Below, piece by piece: positions 23,760-36,890 of a stretch of DNA of 64,000 bases. Origin of the DNA: Struthidea cinerea (taxonomy: Eukaryota > Chordata > Aves > Passeriformes > Corcoracidae); NCBI GenBank assembly GCA_013397865.1, contig VZTI01001770.1, positions 1,017,475 to 1,081,474 of the forward strand. Direction: 5' to 3'. A program made the translations under genes and the position numbers. Under the pieces are notes generated by a model, which saw only the letters and a program-made list of their open reading frames with translations, was not told the DNA's origin and searched no databases. Position 1 is the first letter of the stretch, and each line of letters opens with the position of its first letter.

Positions 23760-24769
23760 GTAAGGAGATGCCGTGCTCAGGCTGCGGACGGAGGCTCCAG
23801 GGGATTTCACAAATTATTACAGGGGGAAGGAAGACAGAGAGCTCAGTCAGACTCCAAAATGCTCAGATTGCACTAGGTATTTGTCTGGCCAAAACTAAAA
23901 CAAAATGAAACAAAACAAAGCACTAAAATAACCAAGAAGACAACTCCCCCTCTTCAATACAGTTTCAGTGTTTTACCACCACAGCGAACCTGACCCTGTC
24001 TTCCCAGCCCTGCTGTCCCCAGCTATTCCATTACACACAAATAACAATCCACCCAGGGTGCTGAAAACGGCTGCACACAGCTGGAAAATTACTTTTTCTA
24101 GCATATTCTTTGCCAATTTTTGCCCCCAATACATATTTGACCTGCTGGTCAGACTCCCCACTGGCCCAGCCTCATCAGGATGAGAGAAAGGAGAGCACTG
24201 TCAATCAAGGGCTCCTCTGGCTTGCTCCCTCTGAGTGTTTATTGGAGGAATGACTAAATCTGTGTACGAGAACCTTTTTCCAAAAAATAACTGCCTGCTT
24301 GTGGTGCTCAAACAACTATCTTTTATTGCCCATGTGCAAGCCCTGGTTTTACGGAGAATCAGGGAAAGTAAGGATTAATTACAGCATCCACGGCATGTGC
24401 TTCGGAAAAATGAAGCCTCCCAAAATAAAACCACGGCAAGCAGAGCTGCTGTGCCCAGGACTGTACAGTTTCCATCCCAGAAATCCACCACCCCAGCTGT
24501 CTGCACACTGTATAGAAGCACAAAGCATGGGAATCCCATGGACTGGCTGCTGCTAATTCCTAGTCTGGATTTGTAGGCACCAGAAGTGTGCATCAGTTTA
24601 GCAAAACCACCAGCATGTTACACTGCACAGAAGCAAGGGCTGACATTTGAATGGCTCTGTCCAAGGAGACTTAAATAGGATGGATATTGCAAACCAATGA
24701 TTTCTCCCCACATACACACAAATCTAGTTTTTCTGTGTTGGATTTCATTGAAAAAGGTTGTCATATAAT

Positions 24770-25260
24770 CTTCATAACAGGGCTTTATGGAATGACATGT
24801 TTACCAACACTGCAAAGCTGTTAAACTCTGCTCCCCTGAATGCAAAGTGAATTTTGCCATCCAATTCAGAGTGACCATGATTTCACATTTGGCTCATTTT
24901 TCATCCTTAGAAAATCTGGAGCTTACCAACCAAAGTTCTAATTTTACTCCTCTCCATTCAGTGCCAGCTCATTTTATGTCTAGAGAAAACTGATCAAAGT
25001 CAGGTCATTAATTGCTTTTTTACAAAGCAATGAAAAACCCATTCATTTTGAAACGGAGCTTACACTATGAATGTTCTGGTGGTTTACACTAAAGATTGAT
25101 CTGGTATCTATTTATTAGTGCAGTTCTGTGCACTTTAACTAATGGCTCTTTAGGTCTCCAGACTAATGGTTTCTTCATATGTTTCTGTGCAGAAGCATTT
25201 GCCACTAACTTCAGAGAAAATTAGGTTCATGAAATAAATGTTTATCACACTGAAAAAGTC
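24770..25260. promoter_or_regulatory. Candidate enhancer with TCF/LEF, nuclear-receptor and homeodomain words
   Basis: Repeat-free AT-rich DNA has a tight cluster at 24991-25014. TGATCAAAG contains the TCF/LEF core ATCAAAG, AGGTCA is the nuclear-receptor half-site, and TTAATTG is a homeodomain core. A perfect hairpin begins at 25011. The whole block lacks simple repeats. It resembles vertebrate conserved non-coding elements, but conservation cannot be assessed from one sequence. Confidence 0.3.
25011..25031. repeat. 8-bp perfect inverted repeat
   Basis: ATTGCTTT (25011-25018) and AAAGCAAT (25024-25031) are exact reverse complements with a 5-nt loop (TTTAC). It lies inside the motif cluster described for 24770-25260. 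Confidence 0.85.
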
Positions 25261-26623
25261 AATGAGAAAAAAAACCCCACCTGATTTAAAGGGCTCCACT
25301 AATATGTAAATACATGCTTTATACAAATAGGTAAACAGACATTAATTCAGAAGAAAAGGTGGATTTCTAACATTTTTGGCTGTTTTACATATCTTTTAAA
25401 TATTTTGTGTCACACCCCACTTATCTTTTATTTTTATTTCCAGATACTGGTACCAGCAAGAGCCCCTGGCAGTTGTTTCACCCTCATCCTCCCTGGCTGC
25501 CCGAGTGGGCAGATGGGGAAGTGGCAATATTTGCTACACAAAGAAATATGGCCCTGAATATATCAACTAAAACACCTTGGTTGACTTAACCAGCATGGTG
25601 GGAGCTGATTTTGATTAACTGCAGTCAAGGAAATCATATCCAAGTGATGATGGATCACTGTGAATGTGGTGTGGGAACAGAGCGTTGTCAGCTACAGTGC
25701 CAGTTACTAATTTATAATATTTTAATGACTCATGTTTAGGCATTTTAACTAAAAGCAGTCAGTCTATTAAACTTTAAAATGTAGATGCATTTAGGATGTG
25801 AACACTCTTCAATTTCCACTCGGTGTGCACAACAACTTAATAACATCATTACACACAAATAGATCGCTGCACATGAGGAGTAAGCTATGGTACAGCAGAA
25901 ATTGGATGGCACATTTACCCTAATTATTTGATGAGATAACATTGCACCAATTAACTACATTTTTTTTATTTCCCTTTCCACCGAACAGTGCTTGGAATTT
26001 GTATTGTGCTTTTGAATTTGAATAGTGCTTTGTATTGTTATGGTCTAAGCCTAACTTTCAACCAAGACAAAAAAAAGTTCCAATACTGTGTGGAAAAAGC
26101 CTGCTTAACCACAAGTCTGGCAGAGAAGGGGAGCTGGCATAACATGCAATTTTTCAGTACCTATGTAAGATGGTCAGGGACAGCCATTCACGCTGAATGG
26201 AATTCCATTTCTTGCTTTCACACCGCCCTTCTCTCCATGAGTTATCCTTTCATGAGTTCTGTGAGGCAGAGACCCATCCAGTTTTTCCCCTTTTCTAAGG
26301 CCAGAGTCCAAAATGGACACGTTAAAGGACACGTAACATTCCCATTAATCCTCCGACTCAGCCAGGTTACACTTCCTGGCCACAAAAATTGTTCTGGCTC
26401 CCTGTGGATACTAAAACAATTTGCTTGGAAGCTCATAGGAGGGTCAGTGCAATCCCAGCTCTAAAAGGAATGCGGCTGCACATGCTTGCACGGCTGTGGG
26501 AGGCAGGAAAATGGGACAACATTTGGGACGGGGCAGACCTGAACACAGCCTGGTTCCCTGGGGACAGAGAGGGTTCAAGGCTGTTCTGTAGTTTGGCTCT
26601 GTCCAGATCATCACTAACACAAC

Positions 26624-26634
26624 TTTTTTTTTTT
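26624..26634. repeat. T homopolymer, 11 bases
   Basis: Eleven consecutive T followed by AAATATATG. A simple repeat with no adjoining mobile element. Confidence 0.85.
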
Positions 26635-27310
26635 AAATATATGCAAACTAAATTTACATGAAAATTGTAAATCTGTCAACTGAAACCTCACAATATTATC
26701 TCTGAAAATCAAGACAGGCTCAAATCCTACCTATAAGCACAAGTAGAATCAGTGAAGACTCTGCAGTCATTTAATGACTGCCTGTTACGACCAGTCAAAA
26801 ACCACAGAACAGAGAAACTTACGATTTTAATCTTAGAGACATCTTTATATGTGTCTTTAACAGATTTAAATGTAGTTTCCATTTCTACTGTAACTTCACT
26901 TCTTCGCTTTCCTAATTTTTCCTTTTTTTGCTGATCACCCCTCCATTGCTAAGTGAAAGCCTCACCTGCCTCAGTGAAATTTCCAACCATAATGCCTTAA
27001 ACTCAATCAATAAAAGTGAGTTTTACAGAACATTTGAATTAATGAGGCCCTGATAAAAATTCAATGGTTTCACTTTCCATGCAAATGGGCCCTAATATGC
27101 TGTACTCCAGGTACAATCCTTCTGGCACTAACGAGGAGCGCTGGCCTGAATGCTAAATGGTCACACTGCTTTGGGGTGGTTCCTGCCACCCTCCACAGCT
27201 GACTGCCACAATTATCCCAAACAGCCAAACACGTCTTCTGGAAATTAGGAAAATAGAGATGCTCCCAGCAACACTGACCTCTGAGCCCTGCTTGCTACAG
27301 GGACACAGAG

Positions 27311-27712
27311 CTGTTGGGGTGAACCCAGAAGAGACCACCAAGCTGATCAGAGGGATAGAGCACCTCTGCTATGAGGAAAGGCTGAGAGAATTGGGATTGT
27401 TCAGCCTGGAGAAGAGAAGCTTTGGGGTGATCTAACTGCCCCTTCAAGTACCTGAAAGGCACTTACAAGAAAGGGCAACGTATTTACAAGAGCTCGAGTG
27501 ACAGGACAAGGGAGAATAGGTTCAAATTGAAAGAGTAGGTTCAGACCAGATTTTAGGAAAAATTGTTCTCTGTGAGGGTGGTGAGGCCCTGGCAAAGGTT
27601 GCCCAAAGAAGCTGTGGCTGCCCCATCCCTGGAAGTGCCCAAGACCAAGTTGGAACTGGATTATCTTCAAGGTCCCTTCCCACCCCAACTGTTCTGGGAT
27701 TCCATGACTCTG
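27311..27712 (+). mobile_element. CR1 LINE, 3' part with decayed end of ORF2
   Basis: This is the longest repeat in the window. One frame reads YEERLRELGLFSLEKR (about 27367-27420) before a stop at 27433. A second frame further on reads WQRLPKEAVAAPSLEV (near 27590-27640). Both blocks belong to the conserved C-terminal end of the CR1 reverse-transcriptase polyprotein, so the frame is broken between them. The 3' tail follows with AAGGTCCCTTCCCACCCC and ends GGGATTCCATGACTCTG, the usual octamer-like CR1 terminus. The copy is truncated at its 5' end, on the plus strand, and cannot be active. The 5' limit is approximate. Confidence 0.92.
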
Positions 27713-30700
27713 CTACTTACTGCTCAATACGCTTTGGCAGCGCTAGCAACAAATACAGCCAAGAAACGTCCTCTGGTACTTGCTGCTGTAAGTTATGCGT
27801 ATCTGCAAAGAACAGAGGACAGAGTTTTCTCCCCAGACTGCACCACCCTTTACTCATTATGCCTTGGAAATGTAACAGCACGGAAAACCAGTTCCTCTAC
27901 TTGACTAGACTACAACTGCCCTGCAGAGAAAATGTCCTGCCCATGGAAACCACCACCTAATGGTAACTCTCGTCTCTACAAGGGATTGGAGAGAGGTTTT
28001 CACAGCCCATATCAGTCCCCAGATTAATGTACACCAGCTTTTGCTTTGCCGCTTCATTTATCATTCAGGATGCCTTCTCCCTGGCTGCACTGAGGCTGGT
28101 GCCCACACAGCAGTCAGACTTCCCTAAACATCTTTAAATATCTGAAGTGCAAACCCTAACGCAGCTCTCTGCCTGCCTTTTGACACAGGAGCAGTGAGAG
28201 GCATTAATATTAATTGATAGAAAAAAATATTTAACTGGAATAATTATTTTAAAAATATCTTTTAGCAGAGAAGAATCATCTGTGAATCCTGCTTATCAAG
28301 ACCATTTACCTTGCAGGTCCTTTCTGATTAATAAAAAGTAGGTCTAATTGATATTTAATGGAAATTCTGGCAATGCTATTTGAAAGATACTTTTGCCTGT
28401 TGTTTTGCATTTAGAAACACCCTGCTGTCAAACTTTTCAGTTTGTTAGTCACTGATGGAATAAATATTCTGAAATTCACTTTTTGTCCCCTGGTTAGACG
28501 GGAATAGACACAGGATGATGGCTGTGCACAGCTCGGCTGCACTTGCAGGCATTTGATGTTGCACTTTGACTCAGATTTTTGATCTTTGATTCCCATTCCT
28601 GGTTTTTGCCTGACTGCTTGTTAACAGCAGTGCCTGGGACAGTTCCTCTCACTGGGGGAATCCACCACGATGGAATGCTGCCTCTCCATTTGTGCTCTCC
28701 CTCCCTCAATCTGACCCCTTCCCATCTCATGCAACACGGAGCGTGTTGCCAGAATTGCCCTTCCAAAACCTGAAGTGATTTAATGTAGCATACAAAATGT
28801 CATCTATACAACTACATGTGAAATGGGGAAAATATGCAAGCATGGAGAATTGGCCTTGGAAGAGTTCCACAGAAAGAATTTTCCTTTAGAGACGCTGGCT
28901 TTATTGCACCCAGGGGAAGCACAGGGGAGTTCCTGCTTCCAATTTCTTATGATGTGTGAGTTCTTCACACTGGGCCACTGAGTTTCTGCAAGGCACTCGA
29001 CAAAGCAACAGGTGGAGAAAGGAAAAGAAAAGCTCTTGAGACTTCTGGGGTGAATTTTACGCCAAAGACCATTGCAGGAGTGGATTTTGCCTCCTTGGGT
29101 TTTAGATTGCATCCATAATGCTTTGAGAAACAACAGCCTGATAGAAAGAAACTGGATATATCACAAATTCTCATTTCTTGGGAAAAGGAAGACATTAAGG
29201 TAGTTGCTGTTTCCTTCATAGTCATTACCCATTTGTGATTTGGTAAAAAGGCAGTATTAGAGGCGGGGAAACAAGAAAATAAAAAACCCCAGAATTTACT
29301 GCCCTATTTGCCAATTCCAAAACATCTACAAGCACCCAAGACATCTGTTGTTCTGTTGACTTCAAATTTGAATGATATCATGAAGCTGACTGTCTCCAGA
29401 GAAATAAAAGGATGAAGGCTCAGCAGAATATTTTATGTTCTGTGCAAGGTTCAGGCCAGCCAGACCCAGAGGAATAAGAACAATCTCAATCTAACAACAT
29501 CTGCAACTGCTGCTGTGAAAGGTAAAGCAATCCCTTTGCCAAACAGGCGAGAAAAGGAAGGCAACCATTAGACAAACTTCTGTGTGGCAGTGCTTCTCTT
29601 CAGAGAAAAGCACGAAAAGGGGTGTTAGAGATGTTTCAACCACCACCAAGATAAGGAGACATCATAGAGTTGTTTCTTCAAGTGTGGCCAAATGAACTAA
29701 GACTTTCAAAGGAATCAAAATTAACTTGTGAGCCATTAGGAAGAAAAATTTTCAATACTTTTGTTCTTTTAATGTCCCTCAGTGAAAATTCCCCTTTTTC
29801 TCTTGTCACTAAGGAAAGACATTCCGACTTGTTTCCAGGGCTTTCAGTGACTGAAGGAGCAGGAAAAGAAGTGGAATGGGAAGGATCACATAAAGTAGGA
29901 ATCCTGGACTTGGCACCTCAGCCCTTGCCATGCAGGCAGCACCTGCCAGCACAGTGCTAATCCATGTGTCAGGCCATGTCCTGGCTCCTGCTCTTTTCCC
30001 TGGTGACAAATACCTTTACCCAGACAATTTTACAGCCATCTGTTAATTGGGCAAACACCACCACTCCACATTCCCAGGAAAGCCTCCATCTGGGTGTTTC
30101 AGGCCAAAGGATAATTGAGATACCATTTGAAATACAGACCCAAAACAAGCTGGGTTTGAGAGGGGTGAGCCCTTCCGAGGTCAATTCTCCCAAACAGCAC
30201 TAATGATCTTCTGAATAATGAACCAGGGCAGAGCAGCAGCTGGTGCAGAACCACGAGTGAGTGGGAATTGTCAGTCTGGCTGCCAAATTAAAACCAACAC
30301 AAACAAATCAACCAGCACCTTAAAAGGGTATGTTCTGCTTACCTGGCCATGCTGATAGAGCTTCATTTCAAATGCCTGTTTCGGTTGTATGTAATAATTG
30401 CCTCATGTAAGATAAATATTTCTCTCTTGTTTCACCTTTTAATGGCTGAAATGTTACTGTAAAGGTCCCAAAAAATCTGAAACAGCAGTTAGTGTTGGCT
30501 TTTGTCAGCTTTTGGTTAACTCTGCTAAAAACCTGATTGTATCACACTAAGAAAACAATGAAACACCCAGTCCGGCTTCTCCCAGGTCTCATAGCACAAG
30601 TGAGGCAAATAGACTTGGATAAATCCACCAGGAGAAGGGCTGGGGCACAATCTTCCATTAAATGTCATTTAGCCCGGGTCTGCTGCTTAGGAAGTCCTCT

Positions 30701-31787
30701 CTGGAACACAGCAAGAGCAATCCCACTATTTCTTTGCCCAGGGAAGTTATCCTGAAAGTTAAGCACTGGGAGTGGAGGTGGGTGGTGTTTGGTGGTTTTT
30801 TTAGAGCTTCAGTTAGGGAAGGATCTCCAGCCAAGCTAAAACACATTTAAATACTTCACTTGCCTAAACGGGATTCTGGGATTAATGCCTATCGGGCTGC
30901 GTGCTCTCAGTAATACTGGGACTTTAAGTCAGAAAACATGGAAAAGAGCAAGGAGCACAACGCTGCAGGAGCTCCCAGATTTCTGCTGCTTTGCAGCCAT
31001 ATGCTCTTTGTTCTGCTGCTGTCTGGGCAGAAGAATCACAGGAATTACATGAAAGAGATTCATGTTTGGCACTCAAGGAGATGCTTTTAAAAACAGCAGA
31101 AGGTGATCCCAGTGCCCCTCTCAAGTTCTGAGAAGTCAGGAAAGGTGAGCAAGAGACCTCCTGGTTCTCCAGTGATGGGTTCAGCCAGAAGCCCAGAGCA
31201 GTGCTCAGGCAAGTACTGACCCAAAGACCTCACTGAAGGTATTCACACCTTTGCAAACTGAACTTCACAAGATTATGCAGGTGAAAGTGCAATTTCTGAC
31301 TAGAGCCTGAGAGAAAAAAGGAAAAACCAAACATAAATAAACAAAGATACCATTTTCCTCTCCTTTGGCAAAAGTTTGAAAAACTCAAAACTTCAGATGT
31401 GCATTTTCTATTTCCAAATGCAAAAATGTATCTGCATGGTGCAAACCCAACTCTGTGAGCTGACTAAGAAGTTTCCTTAAGTAAGGGAAGGCAAACAGAG
31501 TTTCTGTTGTCCATTCATTTATTCAGCTCTTATTGCCTGGGGCTAAACTACTCCATCTCTCTTCTGTGCACGGCCCTGCTTCTCATTTTAGCAACTTGCT
31601 TATCATTAGGCCCTGTACTGAGTTTAGTGCTGGGAATCTGGAATTTTAGACCTCAGAAGATGCCATCATTCATTATCCTTGATATCATCCGCTAATCTAA
31701 CCCCTATCTTTCATCTGCCTACAGGCGAGCCTAATACCACTCCATCACACCTTATCTACTTGAGTATTACTTCCACTCTCCCTGCAG
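27713..31787. other. Non-coding stretch, no gene seen
   Basis: No recognisable gene or repeat. A minus-strand segment at 30343-30445 has splice-like ends but stops in all frames. Open frames near 28.5-29.2 kb overlap on the minus strand without recognisable content. No simple repeat is worth listing. Confidence 0.5.
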
Positions 31788-31924
31788 TCAGAAGAGCTGT
31801 GCTGCTGCTAATGCCTTGTTTTCATTAAGAAGAATGAAAAATAGGATGAGGTAGAGGATGGAGATGCAGAGAGAATAACCATAAGGAGTTTGTGCTCTCC
31901 CTCACCATACCCCGGAGATTACAG
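31788..31924 (+). other. Non-coding exon-like segment (137 nt)
   Basis: A strong acceptor (TTACTTCCACTCTCCCTGCAG, AG at 31786-31787) and a consensus donor (TTACAG/GTGAGG, cut after 31924) enclose 137 bp, a typical internal exon size. All three plus-strand frames contain stops, so it cannot be an internal coding exon. It could be an exon of a long non-coding RNA or an untranslated exon, or chance. No partner exon is identified. Confidence 0.2.
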
Positions 31925-32169
31925 GTGAGGTTTGAAGCTTAGGGAAATACACGTGGAAGTGTTAAATGTTTGACACTTCCCTTTTGGAAGCAAGATACAA
32001 AGCACATTTGTCATGTGTCATTAAGAAAAGCACCTAATTCAACCGTAGTGATGGAATGTAAATTGTTTAAGAGGCCACAGTCTCCCTGGGGTGGAGAAAT
32101 GGCCCTGCAGGAAGTTGATTGCTGAGGCCTCTTCCACACAGTGCCCAGGAGGGCTCTGCCAAGGGGGGC

Positions 32170-32430
32170 TTTACCTCCCTGTCTGATGCTGTGTTGAGCT
32201 GACTTTTGAGTTAATATAAATTATTCATGGCCCTTTTATCAGTTGTTTCTCCTACTTTGTCCTCTGCTTGATTTTGGTTCCAGCTGCCAGTTTGCCTGGT
32301 GTCTCTCCAGTATAAATGATAAACTGATATTCCAGACACATTTGCCGTCATTTGACTTTTGCTAACAAATTCATACATGTCAGCACTTTAATATTTATAT
32401 ATCCCAGGGTTAAATTACAGGAATTACAAT
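32170..32430. promoter_or_regulatory. Candidate conserved non-coding block
   Basis: Repeat-free sequence with homeodomain-like GAGTTAATATAAATTATTC, a GATA-type TTATCAG (near 32238) and TGATAAACTGATATTCC. The composition and motif density resemble vertebrate developmental enhancers. No conservation data are available, so this is only a candidate. Confidence 0.22.
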
Positions 32431-35400
32431 GGTTGTTTTATCATCACAAAGAATACTCTGAGTTCTTTGTGCTCCATTGGAGTTGTGAAATTATTTTGAC
32501 ATTTTTAAATCCCAAGAGTTATTTCCAAGATACAATGGAATTGTTCGGTGGCTCCCTTTCGCCTTTTCTTTAGCTTTGCAGTTAGTAATAATTTTCTTTA
32601 CTAAGTAATGCCCATTAGCTACATGTATAACCTCCTGAAAAGCATCCAAAACAGAGTACAATCCACTGTTATAATCCCGTCACAGTAGAACTGTCTGGGA
32701 GTCCCTTTGCAAAATGCCTTAAAAAATTGTGTGCACAAGAATTTTCTATCAACAGCTGAGAGGCTTTAGGGCAAAAAAATCCCTCAAAGTATTCAACCCC
32801 TTTTAAAAAAAAACCTATAAAATCATGCAAATTTATCCTACTTAATTAGATTTATTAGGCACAAAATCTAAGTACAAAGGAAGCATTTTCCAGGCAACTG
32901 CAGAGAGCAGAGCCCATTTCTCTTTGGAGTTTCCCTATCACAAAGGAGTTCAATGAACGTGGATGGAGCTGTGACACCTGCACTACCTGAGGATCTGTCC
33001 CCACCACACTGCAAGTGAATCCTTGACCTGCACAGTTCTGCAGTTTAATACCCCACATTCCCAACTTCTGCTGCTTCCGGAGATTTGAAATGCCCAGAGA
33101 AAACACCCCTGGTATCCATTCATCCCTCTGCTGCTCTCTAATCCCATTACAACTGCGCTGCAATGTTGGAGTGGTTAATTGAGCAGTTACGGAGAGTGGA
33201 GTACAGTTAAATGAATAGGAGGTGAAGAGATGAGAGTCCAGGAGTGCCACAGGGAAAAGAAATAGATTGAGAGAGACACTGGGAGCTGCCATGGTTAAGA
33301 TTCATAAACTTCAAATTTAGGCTGAGAGGTCAGTTCTGAGGAAAAGGAAAACCCCCAGCTTAGGGGGTTTTTATTCTGAGTATTTAACCTCACTGTGTCA
33401 TCTGGTTTAAAACATCCATCAGCCCAAAAAATCCACAGAGAAGCTGAGGGGGAAAAGCACCAAGACACAGAAAAATCTGTTGTGCAGACCCTCCTTCCTT
33501 AAGACAGCAAACTTGGAACTGCCACATGCACTAAAGCTGAATTTCTGTCCCCTGTCCAGAGCTCCTGACTGACAGAGAAGCACAGATTTCAAAGCAGAAG
33601 GTGGCAACTGCAAGTGTCAGGAGAGAAGAAAAGAAGAAAGAAGTCAAATGCCCAAGTCAGCAAAGCACTCTCAAGAGAGAAGATTTTGAAGAAATGAGTC
33701 ATGGCTGGTTTTTGGCAATGAAGACAAATAACATGTTAAAACCAAGCTGGAGACTGCTCCTTTCAGAGGGGGACCTGAAATGTGCTCTCACCACATCCCA
33801 CTGACTCTGCTGCTGCAGAACTGAATCTGGGGAGGAGCAGAAAGCTGGAACAGAAACCAACTAAAACCTGGCAACTGCACCAACCACAATGAATAGCTTC
33901 AGCAAAGCAACTAAAATGAATGTTTACTTCTAGAAGTAAATATAAGAAATTAAATGCTCTTGTTTCTTCCTGCCAGCCTGCTTTAGACATTTCTCATGCA
34001 ACACCTGACACCTGAGCAATAGTGAATTTAATAACTAGTTCTCTTTGTTGATAGCTGTATCAGTCTGGTTATGCAAATAATACATCATAATATTGAAATG
34101 GTCACAGCATTTATGACAACAACATCAAATGCAATGCAATTCCCTCCTGTGCAGCAGTCAAGCACAGACAGGGAGGTGCTCAACAGCTGCGTGAGATGAG
34201 AACATGGGACCATAGGCAGCACTGCCTCAGGAGGTGAACCAGAGTCATGTACCAGTGCCTGTTTCCGACTCAGGGCAGCCTCTGGTCAAGCACTTCCCCT
34301 TCTGGCTTTGAGGTGTTCCAGAAGTGCCTCAGCAGTCACAATTGCTTTCAGGAAGAGCATGCCAGGATTCAGAAATCAGGCCTTCCTCCACCTTGGCCTC
34401 CGAGCAAGCCTAGTGTGAGAGACAGGCTCTTTACACATGTCAGGACCCTCACAAACCCCAGCATTTTCTTTTGAAATGAAAGTGTCAGAGCAAGGTTTAT
34501 AAAAACTGCACTTTGATGCTCTGTGATCCTACGGAGAGTTAGCCCTTGTATTGAGACCTGCTCCATAGGCTGTCCCCCAACCCTCTCCAGGAAGCTTGGC
34601 CAATGTGCAAGAAGGACTGTGAGCTTTGTTTCTCCATTTATAACACATTTCTTCACCAGAAACTCAAGGAATGAAAGCCAAGTGGAAAAAATGTTTTCTG
34701 TGCACACGTCAAAGTGTTTCTGTCTGAGCAGACGTCCTCCCTTTGCTATCACCAAGCAAACACACTCTGGCATGACGCAACTAATGCACAAACATGATAA
34801 ACCTACTGCAAGCAAAACAACTGTGCTTTTCCTTTCTGATATTGTTACACATGCCAGAGAGGTGATAACTTTCAATGCAATGCTTTATTAATCAAAGCTG
34901 AGGTGGTTGCCTTTCTCAGTCATTAGAATGTCACGTTTGCAGCTGCTGATCACCTAACACTAGCTTTCATGTTTTGCATTTTCCTTACATTTGACAATTC
35001 ATTAGCCACTTGCCCGTGCTATTTAACCAAGCATGTTATACATGTATAAAGTTTCTTGCCTATGAGTGATCTGGCTTTGATGGACATATTTAATCAAGAC
35101 ATTTTTACCTCTGCAGAGCTGTGCACCCCAGAATTTCTCACATCACAGATATACTTTTATCACTCAGGTACACATCCCCAACATGATACAGCACAGACTT
35201 CAAACTCCTCTCAACACAGAGACACAAAGTGGTCACCCGCATCCTCTTCTCAACTGATTGAACAACTCCAAAACATTCAAAGCTGCTATCCAGGCTGCAA
35301 CCCAGAAGTTTTCCTAATGGGGAAATACTCCAGTTCCTTTCACAAAACGAGGTGTATTCAACAGGCAGGTTTTAAAGGTATCTCAGGAATCCAAGTACAA

Positions 35401-36639
35401 GTGCTCCAGTACCAAATACAGCTCTCAAATGCAGTATTGTACAATTCTACCCATTCAGTCTTCAGTGGAAATTCCTGTCACTTCCACATCAGATATATCC
35501 TAAAACTTCCCTGCAAAACTAATCTGAATTCTAAGAAAAAACTAAGTTTTTTTTCCTTTTAGTACTTATTCTAAATTGATGGGGTTGGGGGACTAGCTTT
35601 TGCAAAGCTGCCACATCTAAATAATGATCACTGAAATCACATTTATGATAAATTGTACAAGCAAAGGTGATTACAATGTATGAAAAAAAAGACTTTTGGA
35701 ACCTGCCTCTTGTGCCAGGTCACCAGTAGCATGGTGTAAGCACAGATTCATTGTCCAGCCCCTGCAGCAGCCAAAGAAGGAAGAGCAGTCATTACCTCCA
35801 CACCATATACAATTTCTTCCCTAAAATTGCACTTTCTCACTCAGTCCCTGCTTTAAAACTCAACTAACTATGAATGGATGAACAGAGCAGGTTTTGCTCA
35901 AAGAATTAGAGCATCCTCCAGAGTGATGACTTAACTCTGACCTCTAAGAAAAAATATCTTCCAAGAAAAGCCGCAAAAACCGAACACCACTAAATTTCCC
36001 AAGCACAGCCAATGAACCCATGGGGAAGAACCAGTACGCTGGATAAAAATATCAAACATTAACCAAGTAAAGAAAACCTTGTTTTCCTCTTGTGCCCTAT
36101 AAAATATTTTACAAAATATTATTATTCCCTCTGAAAATTGACTGAAGGTACAGTTAAAAGTTAAAAGCCATCTAGGGCTATTCTCGAATGCTGTTCAAGA
36201 ATAATCCCATTTGTTTTCAGCACCTGAACATGAATAGACCTTCAATTCATCTGCTGTCCATCCAGCTGGCTGAGGGGGTTTCAGCCCCTATGTCTTAGGG
36301 GGCAAATGTGCCTCTGGATCACCTGTGAAGGATTCCACATCCCATCCAACATGGAGCACAACCTGCCAGGCATTCCACAGACTGCTCACTGTTGATTTTT
36401 CTCTTTGAGAGAATTAACAATTTGTTCTGTGCTCAAAGACTGCAATGCAGAATTGGAAGGAATGTCCTGGGTTCAGTGTGCTGCTGTCATAATGATCTCA
36501 ACACATTGTATTTCTCCTCAGGGCATCACATTAAAAATCGCAAGGAACATCTTTAAATACTGAAACATTTTCTGAATGTTAAATGATTTTTAACGTAATT
36601 TAAATTGTTTCTGTGATCCCCATAAATATATCTTTCCTT

Positions 36640-36890
36640 TTTTAAAAAATCAACTGGCTAATATCTGAGTGTTAAAGGCCAGGACTTCACAAGCAATTTA
36701 AGCTCTTGAATAACTTGAAAGATTCCTCTATTAAATATTGAAAATTCCTTCAAAAGTATAAAATTACAGACATTGTGAATTAGGATGGTAGAAGTAATAC
36801 CCTCTCTTCCAAATTATCCTATTTTCCTTGTTCAGATGGTGTAATTTATTATGGAGTGAATAATTCATGAGTACTGTGAGACCTTGGCCA
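36640..36890. promoter_or_regulatory. Candidate conserved non-coding block
   Basis: AT-rich and repeat-free. It contains GTGTTAAAGGCC, CAATTTAAG and the run GTAATTTATTATGG (from 36841), followed by TGAATAATTCATGAG with several homeodomain-type cores. Function is inferred only from composition and motifs. Confidence 0.22.

Larger units (their letters stand above)
22271..27310. other. Non-coding stretch with candidate regulatory block
   Basis: No gene is recognised. It includes a 35-nt exon-like segment at 23725-23759, an enhancer-like block at 24770-25260 with an 8-bp hairpin, and a T11 run at 26624-26634. The 158-codon plus-strand frame at 25988-26464 has no recognisable domain and is judged chance. 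Confidence 0.5.

Noticed and set aside
25988..26464. 158-codon plus-strand open frame
   Set aside because: No domain, signal or splice signals that fit, with an opposing frame on the minus strand.
30337..30347. GCTTACCTGGC, resembling the 5' end of U1 snRNA
   Set aside because: Only about nine bases match and the following sequence does not continue as U1. It is simply the complement of a donor-like word.
30343..30445. Minus-strand segment between CATTTCAG and GTAAGC, exon-like
   Set aside because: Stops occur in all three frames and the acceptor's pyrimidine tract is weak. At best it is a non-coding exon, with no second exon seen.
32049..32075. GATGGAATGTAAATTG, similar to the start of miR-1
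   Set aside because: The match ends after about 11 bases and no complementary arm is found to form a precursor hairpin.
34369..34875. 168-codon minus-strand open frame
   Set aside because: The composition is not domain-like, a 122-codon frame overlaps it on the other strand, and there is no splice context.
35056..35562. 168-codon plus-strand open frame
   Set aside because: Its low-complexity Ser/Gln/Tyr-rich content in AT-rich DNA matches nothing I know. It is likely chance.
36215..36232. TTCAGCACC half of a REST/NRSF silencer element
   Set aside because: The second half-site is absent, and a half-site this short is expected by chance.
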